From: W0P28-013 sp963659365
Lineage (GTDB): Bacteria > Bacteroidota > Bacteroidia > Bacteroidales > Paludibacteraceae
NCBI GenBank assembly: GCA_963659365.1
Contig: CAVKTI010000005.1
Span: forward strand, 10,007 to 74,006
Length of the DNA: 64,000 nt
Reading direction: 5' to 3'
The position numbers were made by a program, and so were the translations under genes. Under the pieces are notes generated by a model, which did no database searches, was not told where the DNA came from, and saw only the letters and a list, made by a program, of their open reading frames with translations. Position 1 is the stretch's first letter, and every line of letters starts with the position of its first letter. Shown in pieces: positions 37,274-44,617 of this stretch.

Positions 37274-38595
37274 TATTCAACTGCTTTTCTGTATTGACCT
37301 TCGATAATCAGCATACCGGGGTAGAAGTTGGTACCCGAAGCCACTTTGAATGTGGTAGCTGTCAGTTCGGAGCCCGACTCTTTTTCGCTGGCTGCGCCGT
37401 AGCGGTTGTCCCACACTTTGCCGCTGACTTTGAGCGTGCCTACTTTTTTGTATCTGGTGCGACCTTTGTCGTCGATTTCCATTTGCAGCACTTGGAATTT
37501 GCTCTTTTTATCGATACCCTCTTTTTCGCCGATTTGAGCCGTTACGCTCGCCACTTTGCCTTTTTTGTCGAGTTCAACACTGATAATTGGGGCTTTCACT
37601 TTGAAGTCTTCGTACTGTTTTTGCAGCGAAGCGATGTTGTTATCCAACGAACGCGTGGTAACCAGTTTGATAAGTTCTTTTTGGTCGTACGAGCCTTTCA
37701 ATTTCGATTTTGCGGCGTACTCATATTGGTAGGCGGCAGGTTCCATGCGGAAAGTGGTAGAGTCGGCAAGGAAAGCGGCTATCTTTTCGGGGTCGCCCGT
37801 TTCGGTATAGTATTTATCGTAGAAGATGTTGGCAATGCTGTCGTTCCACTGCAAGCGGTAGAGGTAGGAGTAGGTGCGCACCTTGAATCCGCCCACATAC
37901 GGCTCGATGAATTTCATCAGCGTTTTCATCATCTCTTCGGTAGCGTTCGAGTTGTCGCCCGACAGCATGTTGAGAATCAGATCGACAGCGCCACCTGTGG
38001 TTTGCAGAATGAGTTTGGCCAACTCCATCTGCTCCTCTTTCGACACATATTGTATGTCGTTTATCAGAATGTAGGTGTTGCCAATCAACTCTTCGCCAGC
38101 GTCGGCCAGAAGCCCCTCGCCGCGCACGGTGTTGCGCACTTTGGCAATGTCGAGTTCCGAAGCGTTGTAGTTGCCACGCTCAACAAGCAGATCGACATCG
38201 AACTTCTGCTGGTTGTTTTTGTAGAAACCAAACCACTTGGCCACCAGCGTTTTTGCCACATTGTTTCTGTTGAGATAAGCGAGCAGCGAGTCGCGGTTCT
38301 CTTCTTGTGCTTTGGTCGAAAGCACAGCACCCCAAACGGTTCTCAATTTCAGATCTTCGGCACTGAGAAAGCGGCTCTCCATGTCGATGTTGTGATCGTC
38401 GTACTTGTCGGGACACGGGATGTCGGAAAAAGCGGTACGGAGTTCGTTTACAAAGGTGTCGGCTGGGTTATAGACCATCCAAGTAGAGAGCGAACTGCGG
38501 TTGTACTTCATTTTGTCCGCCAAGTTGTTTTGAGCATTGATGCCCACAATTGCTGCTGCGAGCAACAGAGTCGAGCAGAGAAAAAATTTCTTCAT
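37273..38595 (-). CDS. Exported hypothetical protein, first gene of the operon
   Basis: 440 aa with signal peptide (MKKFFLCSTLLLAAAIVGINA). No family recognised. The N-terminal part is mixed; residues about 150-240 are helical (EEQMELAKLILQTTGGAVDLILNML). The C-terminal 130 residues are beta-rich (KAPIISVELDKKGKVASVTAQIGEKEGIDKKSKFQVLQ) and resemble an OB or FlgT-like C-terminal strand pattern ending ASGTNFYPGMLIIEGQ. It heads the operon: a good promoter lies 74 bp upstream. Its stop overlaps the next start (TAATG). Confidence 0.72.
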   Translation of the reverse strand: MKKFFLCSTLLLAAAIVGINAQNNLADKMKYNRSSLSTWMVYNPADTFVNELRTAFSDIPCPDKYDDHNIDMESRFLSAEDLKLRTVWGAVLSTKAQEENRDSLLAYLNRNNVAKTLVAKWFGFYKNNQQKFDVDLLVERGNYNASELDIAKVRNTVRGEGLLADAGEELIGNTYILINDIQYVSKEEQMELAKLILQTTGGAVDLILNMLSGDNSNATEEMMKTLMKFIEPYVGGFKVRTYSYLYRLQWNDSIANIFYDKYYTETGDPEKIAAFLADSTTFRMEPAAYQYEYAAKSKLKGSYDQKELIKLVTTRSLDNNIASLQKQYEDFKVKAPIISVELDKKGKVASVTAQIGEKEGIDKKSKFQVLQMEIDDKGRTRYKKVGTLKVSGKVWDNRYGAASEKESGSELTATTFKVASGTNFYPGMLIIEGQYRKAVE

Positions 38596-38668
38596 GGTTG
38601 AAAAAAAAATTAAAAAAGTTAAACAATAGCGGGCAGATTCAACTTTTGAGATGTATTATTTGATTTGG

Positions 38669-38700
38669 CAAAGGTAAGTAAAACTTTTCACTTTTCCAAA
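38669..38700 (-). promoter_or_regulatory. Promoter of the five-gene exported-protein operon
   Basis: On the minus strand, TTTG (38700-38697), a 20-bp gap, then TACCTTTG (38676-38669): a textbook Bacteroidota sigma-70 promoter. It is 74 bp upstream of the ATG at 38595. A second TAACTTTG (38742-38735) lies farther upstream without a good minus-33 box. Confidence 0.75.
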
Positions 38701-38842
38701 CACAAATGCACTCTTGGTCGAATTTGCGCCGCCGCAAAGTTACACTTTTTTCTTATAGTAAAGAAATTTTTTACCAAAAATACCGTAAAATCTTGTTTTC
38801 CGAGAATACAACGAGCCGTAATTATTTGTAATTTAGAGAGTT

Positions 38843-39133
38843 ATGAGAATGGAAGAGATTCATATAGGTCAACTTGTGAAAGCGACTGTAAGAGAAAGGC
38901 GCATCAAAGATGTGGAATTTGCACGCATGATAGGCCGTAGCAAGCAAAATGTTTACGACATGTACAAACGCAACGATATGGAGGTAAAATTACTTCTTAC
39001 TTGCTCCAAGGCGTTGCAGCACAATTTTTTCGAAGACATCTACCCTACCAAGCGCCAGCACGACGACGAGGCCATCGACCGTGTGTTCGACACACTGAAG
39101 GCGATAGTGAAAGCCAACTCGCGCGACTGCTAA
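38843..39133 (+). CDS. Small HTH (XRE-like) DNA-binding protein
   Basis: 96 aa. The helix-turn-helix lies about residues 22-55: VEFARMIGRSKQNVYDMYKRNDMEVKLLLTCSKAL has the spacing of a Cro/C1-type HTH. A short charged tail follows. ATG at 38843; a second ATG at 38849 is possible. It is divergent from the exported-protein operon and convergent with the TonB receptor gene 8 bp away, so it may regulate the operon across the shared spacer. No toxin partner is adjacent. Confidence 0.8.
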   Translation: MRMEEIHIGQLVKATVRERRIKDVEFARMIGRSKQNVYDMYKRNDMEVKLLLTCSKALQHNFFEDIYPTKRQHDDEAIDRVFDTLKAIVKANSRDC

Positions 39134-39141
39134 CCGCACCG

Positions 39142-41217
39142 TTACATAGCAAGCCGAACAGCGATGCCTGCTTTCAGCCAACGACTGGGCTGGAGTATGC
39201 CGCCGTAGTCGTAGTATTTCAGACCGATCAGGTTGCTGCCCTCGACAAAGATGTTTAGTCGGTCGTTTTGCCAAAAAAGTCGGCCATCGAGCAGATAGAT
39301 GGGTTTGTAGCGTTGCAGCGCGCCGTCGATGTCGGTGTAAGTGCCTTCGCGCTGCTGGAAAGCGAACTGCCAACTTGCGCCAAACCCTTTGTAGATGCCG
39401 TGTGCAAGATTGAGCGTGAGTTTGTGGCGCAGATAGTCGAGCGCATATTTCGAGAGCAGTTCGCCCGCATCTTTGGTCAGTTGGCAGTAGGCGTAGCCGA
39501 TTTCGATATTTTTCAGCCAATAGCCGTGTGCATAGGCTAGCGACACCTCGCCGCCAAAAGCATCGACGCGCGTGTGGTTCACGCTACGCCACCGCTCTTC
39601 GTCGGGCGTTTTCACCCAGTCAATTAGATTTCGGCCAATGCGATAGTAGGCATTTAGGCTTGTGCGGAAGCCTTTTTTGTTCCAATGTGCGCCGATTTCG
39701 GTAGTGAGGCTCTCTTCGGGTTGCAGGTGCGGATTGGCCGCCTGCGTGGCACTTTGGTAGTAGAGGTCGGTGAAAGTTGGCAGCCGCAGCGCACGCCCAA
39801 CGCTGGCAAACACGCCGCCATCGGTATCGAAGCGGTAGCCGAGATTGGCCGTGAAGGCAAAATTGTGGTGAAAAAGCGTGTTGTAGTTGCCCGACGCGCC
39901 CACCGATGCCGAGAAATTGCCGATGTAGAACGCCTGTTCGACGAAATAATTGACATTCAGGCGGTTTTTCGATTTGGTAAAACGCACCGAATCGGGCGCA
40001 AAAGGCACGCGGCGCGACGGCTCGAGGTCGTCGCCCAGCACATTACTGAAAATGTGTTCGTTGCGCAGTTCGGCACCAATCGCCGTGCGCCCAATGCGGT
40101 AGGGGAACGCCGCTTTGAAGTTGGCACCGCCCACATTGGTGGTGTGGTAGTTGTGTCCCGTGTACCACGCTGGCGGCTCCACGCTGCCTTTGCGAAAAAG
40201 TTCGAAGCGGTCGTAGTGGCCGCGGTAGAAGAGCGACGACTGCAACACAGTGTGTTCGAAGCGTTTTTCCCACGCAAGCGAACCGAGCAGCGTTTTTGTG
40301 GCTTCGAATTGGTCGGGATATTTGAGCGAATAGAACGAATTGCTGCCGAAATTTTTGAGTTGTCCGCCCAACTGCACGCGCCACTGCCCCGAGAGCGAAT
40401 CGTCGTCGCAAGCGGCGTTGAAGTAGAGATTAGCGTACTTGTAATCGGTATTTTCGGTGTAGCCAGTCGATTGGTTGTAGTCGGTCGACACCTCGAACCG
40501 CCACTTGGGCAGCGCATAGCGAAAATCGATTTTCGGTGCAAAAAATCCGAAGTCGCCAGCGTGCAGAGCCGCTTTCACCGTGCGTTGCGGCGTGGCGTTG
40601 GTTACAATGTTGATAGCGCCACTGAACGCCGACAGACCGAATTGGCACACCGATGTGCCGCGCAAAACCTCGATGCGCTCGATGGCAGAAAAATCGATGG
40701 GAATGTCGAGATTGGCGTGTCCTGTCTGTGCGTCGGTGATGTTCACGCCGTTGAGAAGAATCAGTACTTGGTCGAAAGTGCCGCCGCGCATCGAAATGTC
40801 GGCTTGCGCACCATTGGCACCGCGTGTGCGGATGTCGATTCCGGGGAGATAATCGAGAAGTTCGTTGAGAGTGGTTGTGGGGAAGGTTTGGAGTTGCTCG
40901 GCAGTGATAGTTGCCACCACATGTAGCGCATCGCTCGCCACTTGCTGTTTCACCGCCACAACCGCCACTTCGGAGAGATTTTGCACATCGAAAGCGTCGG
41001 AGTCGTCGTCGGCCATGAGCGTCAGCGGCGACAGCAGTGCCGCCACAAGACAGGCGGCTGCGGTTGTTTTTTGGGACTTTGCCAACTGCAAATCGGTGAT
41101 GTAGGCCGCCACGCGACCAACCGTTACCTCGCAGTGCAGCGAGCGAAACGCAGCGTATTTCGCACGACAAAACCGCCGAAAACGAAACGCCAGATTTTGT
41201 TTGATTTTCTTTTTCAT
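39142..41217 (-). CDS. TonB-dependent outer-membrane receptor (BtuB-like)
   Basis: 691 aa. The plug domain contains LNELLDYLPGIDIRTRGANG, ISMRGG and IERIEVLRG, and a 22-strand barrel ends in an aromatic-poor RLAM terminus. It lacks the carboxypeptidase-like N-domain of SusC proteins, so a cobalamin- or siderophore-type substrate is more likely than glycans; the substrate cannot be read from sequence. It begins with about 45 basic residues (FRFRRFCRAKYAAF) before the hydrophobic signal (AAACLVAALLSPLTLMA). I recall similar extended N-termini in other Bacteroidota receptors. The start at 41217 is chosen over a longer frame that runs into repeat DNA. Confidence 0.9.
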   Translation of the reverse strand: MKKKIKQNLAFRFRRFCRAKYAAFRSLHCEVTVGRVAAYITDLQLAKSQKTTAAACLVAALLSPLTLMADDDSDAFDVQNLSEVAVVAVKQQVASDALHVVATITAEQLQTFPTTTLNELLDYLPGIDIRTRGANGAQADISMRGGTFDQVLILLNGVNITDAQTGHANLDIPIDFSAIERIEVLRGTSVCQFGLSAFSGAINIVTNATPQRTVKAALHAGDFGFFAPKIDFRYALPKWRFEVSTDYNQSTGYTENTDYKYANLYFNAACDDDSLSGQWRVQLGGQLKNFGSNSFYSLKYPDQFEATKTLLGSLAWEKRFEHTVLQSSLFYRGHYDRFELFRKGSVEPPAWYTGHNYHTTNVGGANFKAAFPYRIGRTAIGAELRNEHIFSNVLGDDLEPSRRVPFAPDSVRFTKSKNRLNVNYFVEQAFYIGNFSASVGASGNYNTLFHHNFAFTANLGYRFDTDGGVFASVGRALRLPTFTDLYYQSATQAANPHLQPEESLTTEIGAHWNKKGFRTSLNAYYRIGRNLIDWVKTPDEERWRSVNHTRVDAFGGEVSLAYAHGYWLKNIEIGYAYCQLTKDAGELLSKYALDYLRHKLTLNLAHGIYKGFGASWQFAFQQREGTYTDIDGALQRYKPIYLLDGRLFWQNDRLNIFVEGSNLIGLKYYDYGGILQPSRWLKAGIAVRLAM

Positions 41218-41326
41218 AATGGTGGATTTGGTTTCTGATTTCTGATTGTTTCTCAAAATTGCTGCCGCAATTTTTGTTTCTATGTTTTTGCTTCGCTGTG
41301 TTTCTATGTTTATTTGTTGAAGCGTT

Positions 41327-41460
41327 TCGGACGCACGCGATGCGTCCCTACAATTTGAAATTTTGAATTTTTGCGACAAGCGAGTGCAGTGCCAAACTCG
41401 TTTGAGCAATGCCGAGCGGAGCAAAAATCAAGTGAAATTTGAAATTTGAAATTGCGGCTC
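41327..41460. repeat. About 130-bp interspersed repeat, copy 1 (contains hairpin 41329-41347)
   Basis: GGACGCACGCGATGCGTCC and the following AT-rich block, then gcgacaagcgagtgcag and gccgagcggagcaaaaat, match 49495-49630 in reverse orientation with scattered differences. It is non-coding and fills most of the spacer between lpd and the TonB receptor gene. Confidence 0.8.
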
Positions 41461-41494
41461 TGCCGCACCATTCCTCACTCCTCATTCCTAACTC

Positions 41495-42835
41495 CTAATT
41501 TTTAAGAATCGTTTCTTTGAAAATTTCGCCGACTGATGGGTGGGGAAAAATCAGGCGGGCAAATTCGTCGGCAGTCAGTTTTTGGGCGATGGCGAGCGTT
41601 GCCGTTGTCACCAGTTCCGAGGCGGGATTGCCGATGAGGTGCGCGCCAATCAGACGGTCGTCGGCATCGAGCAGCAGTTTGCAAAGTCCGTTGCTGCCCT
41701 CGTTTTCCGCCACAAAACGCCCCGAATAGGCCATCGGCAGTTTTTTGACCGTGTAGGGCGTGTTTTCTGCCCGCAACGCCTCTTCGGTTGCGCCCACACC
41801 AGCCACTTCGGGATTGGTATAGACCACGCCTGGCACAGCGTTGTAGCACATCACATCGTGCTTGCCAAGCAGTTGATTCACAGCCACTTCGGCCTCGCGT
41901 ACGGCGGTGTGTGCCAGCATCGAAAAACCTGTGATGTCGCCAGCCGCAAAGATGAGCGGATTCGAGGTGTGCATCCGACTGTCGGTTTTCAGCCCATTGC
42001 GGAAGCGTTCCAAATGCAGTTTTTCCAAGTCCAACCCATGCAAATTTGGGCGGCGACCAACGCACAGCAAAATCTGTGCTGCCGAAAGTCGATTTTCGCC
42101 GTTTTCATCGGTAAATTTTACCTCTCCAGCGGCAATTTCAGACACCTTTGCACCCAAGCGAAAATCGACACCGCGTTTGGTGTATTCGGCACGCAAAAAA
42201 GCCGCGATTTCGCCGTCGATACCGGGCAAAACTTCGGTAGCCATCTCCACCACCGCCACACGACTGCCCAACGCCGAGAAGAGTCCAGCAAACTCCAACC
42301 CGATAACGCCACCGCCAATAATGACGATACTTTCGGGGATTTCGGTGGATTGCAACGCCTCGCGGCTTGCCCAAAATGCGCCATTTTCGACACCCTTGAT
42401 GGGCGGAATGGCAGTTTCGGAGCCTGTGCAGAGCAGCAGATACGCCGCTTCGTACAAAGTGCCGTTGCAGTCGATTTGCACGGTTTCATCGGCATTTTTT
42501 ACGCTTGCCTCGCCCGAAACAATCGTAACTTTTTGCAGTTTGGCACGAATGCCAGCCGCCAGTTTGCGCACCACTTTTGTTTTGCGTGCGCAGATTTTGG
42601 CATAGTCGAACGCCACATTTTCGGCCACAACGCCATATTTCGCCGCATTTTGCGCATTTTGGTAGATTTTTGCGCTGTAGAGCAGCGTTTTTGTGGGAAT
42701 GCAGCCCTCGTTGAGGCAAACGCCACCCAGCGCGTTCTTCTCGAACAGCACCACATTCAGGCCGCCCTCCGAAGCGCGCTCCGCCGCTGTATAGCCCGCA
42801 GGCCCACCACCGATAATTGCCAAGTCGTATTTCAT
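41495..42835 (-). CDS. lpdA: Dihydrolipoyl dehydrogenase
   Basis: 446 aa flavoprotein disulfide reductase, the E3 component that reoxidises dihydrolipoamide in 2-oxoacid dehydrogenase or glycine-cleavage complexes. The FAD site is DLAIIGGGPAGY (residues 4-15), the redox disulfide is GGVCLNEGCIPTK (C40/C45), the NAD site IVIIGGGVIGLEFA, and FAAGDI is the second FAD motif. The C-terminal catalytic His lies in FPHPSVGE. No E1/E2 genes are adjacent, so the partner complex is unknown. Length is slightly short of the usual 450-470 but complete. Repeat-rich spacers lie on both sides. Confidence 0.95.
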   Translation of the reverse strand: MKYDLAIIGGGPAGYTAAERASEGGLNVVLFEKNALGGVCLNEGCIPTKTLLYSAKIYQNAQNAAKYGVVAENVAFDYAKICARKTKVVRKLAAGIRAKLQKVTIVSGEASVKNADETVQIDCNGTLYEAAYLLLCTGSETAIPPIKGVENGAFWASREALQSTEIPESIVIIGGGVIGLEFAGLFSALGSRVAVVEMATEVLPGIDGEIAAFLRAEYTKRGVDFRLGAKVSEIAAGEVKFTDENGENRLSAAQILLCVGRRPNLHGLDLEKLHLERFRNGLKTDSRMHTSNPLIFAAGDITGFSMLAHTAVREAEVAVNQLLGKHDVMCYNAVPGVVYTNPEVAGVGATEEALRAENTPYTVKKLPMAYSGRFVAENEGSNGLCKLLLDADDRLIGAHLIGNPASELVTTATLAIAQKLTADEFARLIFPHPSVGEIFKETILKN

Positions 42836-42931
42836 GGAGTTTGAAAGTTTGTAAAGTTTCTAAGTTTCTCGCGCTGCGCGCTGTTTCTATGTTTTGTTTA
42901 ATCGTTGAAGCGTTGAACTGTTGAATTGTTC

Positions 42932-42950
42932 GGACGCACTCGGTGCGTCC
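42932..42950. repeat. Short hairpin repeat
   Basis: GGACGCACTCGGTGCGTCC followed by CTAC, within the 159-bp spacer upstream of lpd. The spacer also has CGCGCTGCGCGC (42870s) and AT-rich direct repeats (aatttgaaatttgaaatt). Confidence 0.75.
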
Positions 42951-42994
42951 CTACAATTTGAAATTTGAAATTCTGAAATTGCGAATCTGCCGCA

Positions 42995-43879
42995 TCATCG
43001 GTATCGAATCGACTGTCCGATGCGCAGGATTTTTTTGGAACTGATGCGGTTCAGTTGGCAGAGTTTCGACACGGTGGTGCCGTAACGCCGCGCAATGCCC
43101 GACAGTGTGTCGCCTGCACGCACTTTGTGGTATTTAGCTTTGGCCAGTTCTTTCAGCGCATCGTTGTGGCTATAGGTGTCGGCCAGCGTAATGATATAGG
43201 GATTTTGCTTCACTGTGCGGCTCTCGTAGTCGATGAGTTTGGTAGTGTTGAAAGCGTTGCCTAAGAAACGGATTTCGTAGTGCAGGTGCGGCCCTGTGGA
43301 TCGTCCCGTGTTGCCGCCCAAAGCGATGGGCTGCCCCGCCTCCACCTCTTGGTCGAGGTGGCAAAGCACGCGCGAAAGGTGCGCATAGACCGTTTCCAAA
43401 CCATTGTCGTGGCGAACAACCACATAGCGACCGTAGCCCTTCGGTTCGTAGTCGATAATGCGCACGCAACCGCCAAACGAGGCAAAAATGGTGTCGCCGA
43501 TGTTGATGCCGATGTCGGTGCCGTAGTGCCAGCGATAGCGGCGCATACCAAACGACGAGGTGATACGATTGCTGGCCGTGGGGTAAACAAAGCCGCTGAC
43601 ATCGACCACCGTCGAATCGGGAATGCTGTCGATTTTCACGCCATAGGGATTGATACGCTGCGAAGTCCACGAAAAGCGGTACAACTCCGCCGCTGGATTG
43701 CTGTAGAGATACGACGAATCGTTGGCAAACAGATCGATGGTATCGGCAGCCTCTTTCATCGCGTCGATGTCGTCCAAATCGTCGGTAAAGAGCGAATCGG
43801 GCTGTTCCGTTTGCGCACGCAGCGAAACTGTCGGCGCACACAGCAGCGCACCAACCAGCAGAAACAGAAACTGGCGCAT
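42995..43879 (-). CDS. M23 metallopeptidase with LysM domain
   Basis: 294 aa with signal peptide (MRQFLFLLVGALLCAPTVSLRA). The peptidase domain has all lysostaphin-type zinc and catalytic residues: HYGTDIG (H118, D122), YAHLS (H167) and GPHLHYE (H198/H200). The C-terminal LysM (HKVRAGDTLSGIARRYGTT...) binds peptidoglycan. It is likely a cell-wall endopeptidase or an activator of division amidases. The start ATG at 43879 overlaps the ndk stop as TGATG; a GTG one codon earlier is less likely. Co-transcribed with ndk. Confidence 0.93.
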   Translation of the reverse strand: MRQFLFLLVGALLCAPTVSLRAQTEQPDSLFTDDLDDIDAMKEAADTIDLFANDSSYLYSNPAAELYRFSWTSQRINPYGVKIDSIPDSTVVDVSGFVYPTASNRITSSFGMRRYRWHYGTDIGINIGDTIFASFGGCVRIIDYEPKGYGRYVVVRHDNGLETVYAHLSRVLCHLDQEVEAGQPIALGGNTGRSTGPHLHYEIRFLGNAFNTTKLIDYESRTVKQNPYIITLADTYSHNDALKELAKAKYHKVRAGDTLSGIARRYGTTVSKLCQLNRISSKKILRIGQSIRYR

Positions 43880-44340
43880 CACTTTTCGCTGATTGAATAG
43901 ACGAAATTGTGGGTCGCTTTGGTGTAGTCGAACATCTCTTCGGGCTTGAAGAAGCGCGCCAGTTCGATGGCGGCATTCTCGACCGAATCGCTGGTGTGAA
44001 TGATGTTTTCCTGCATACTCATGCCAAAATCGCCACGAATGGTGCCTGGCTGCGCATTGCGCGAATTGGTAACGCCAGTCATACTGCGCACCACCTGCAC
44101 GGCATCGACGCCAGCCCAGCAGCAGACTATCACTGGCGATGCTTTCATCGACGCACAGATGGTCGGGAAAAATGGTTTGTCGGTGAGGTGCGCATAATGC
44201 TCGGCCAAAATTTTGTCGTCGAGTTGAATCATTTTCAGGCCTTGCAGTTGCAGCCCTTTACGCTCGAAACGCGCAATGATTTCGCCCACCAGTTCGCGCT
44301 GTACTGCGCCTGGTTTGATGATTACGAGAGTCTTTTCCAT
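43879..44340 (-). CDS. ndk: Nucleoside diphosphate kinase
   Basis: 153 aa. Transfers gamma-phosphate between nucleoside triphosphates and diphosphates through a phosphohistidine. The catalytic His is H115 in NIIHTSDS, and TLVIIKPGAV, GVTNSRNAQPGTIRGDFG are the other conserved blocks. It overlaps the M23 peptidase start by one base. Unusually rich in Cys (CCWAG) but otherwise normal. Confidence 0.98.
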   Translation of the reverse strand: MEKTLVIIKPGAVQRELVGEIIARFERKGLQLQGLKMIQLDDKILAEHYAHLTDKPFFPTICASMKASPVIVCCWAGVDAVQVVRSMTGVTNSRNAQPGTIRGDFGMSMQENIIHTSDSVENAAIELARFFKPEEMFDYTKATHNFVYSISEK

Positions 44341-44568
44341 ATCAAGAGATTTCAGATTTCAAATTTCAAATTTCAGATTAGGTTGATGAGTTGATAAGTT
44401 GACAAGTTTAACGCATTAGTGAAGGTCTGTGAGTCAAAAACAATTTTCAAATCTTCAAATGAAAAAACTTTTCACTTTTTACTTTATACACTCTATACAC
44501 TAATTGTCTATGTTCTATGCTCTATCTTCTATAACCTATAAACTTTCCAAATTTGCTGAAAAACACGC

Positions 44569-44594
44569 AGAGGCGCAGTCGAAACTGCGTCTCT
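44569..44594. repeat. Diverged hairpin repeat
   Basis: AGAGGCGCAGT and ACTGCGTCTCT form an 11-bp stem with one G-T pair around cgaa, followed by ACAATG. It looks like a distant member of the GGACGC hairpin family and lies 24 bp past the stop of the M16 gene, so it may also act as its terminator. The rest of the 277-bp spacer is AT-rich words. Confidence 0.6.
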
Positions 44595-44617
44595 ACAATG
44601 TTTTGATATTCAGCGTG

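Noticed and set aside
38843..39133. Toxin-antitoxin system with the small HTH gene
   Set aside because: No toxin-like gene is adjacent; neighbours are a TonB receptor and an exported-protein operon.
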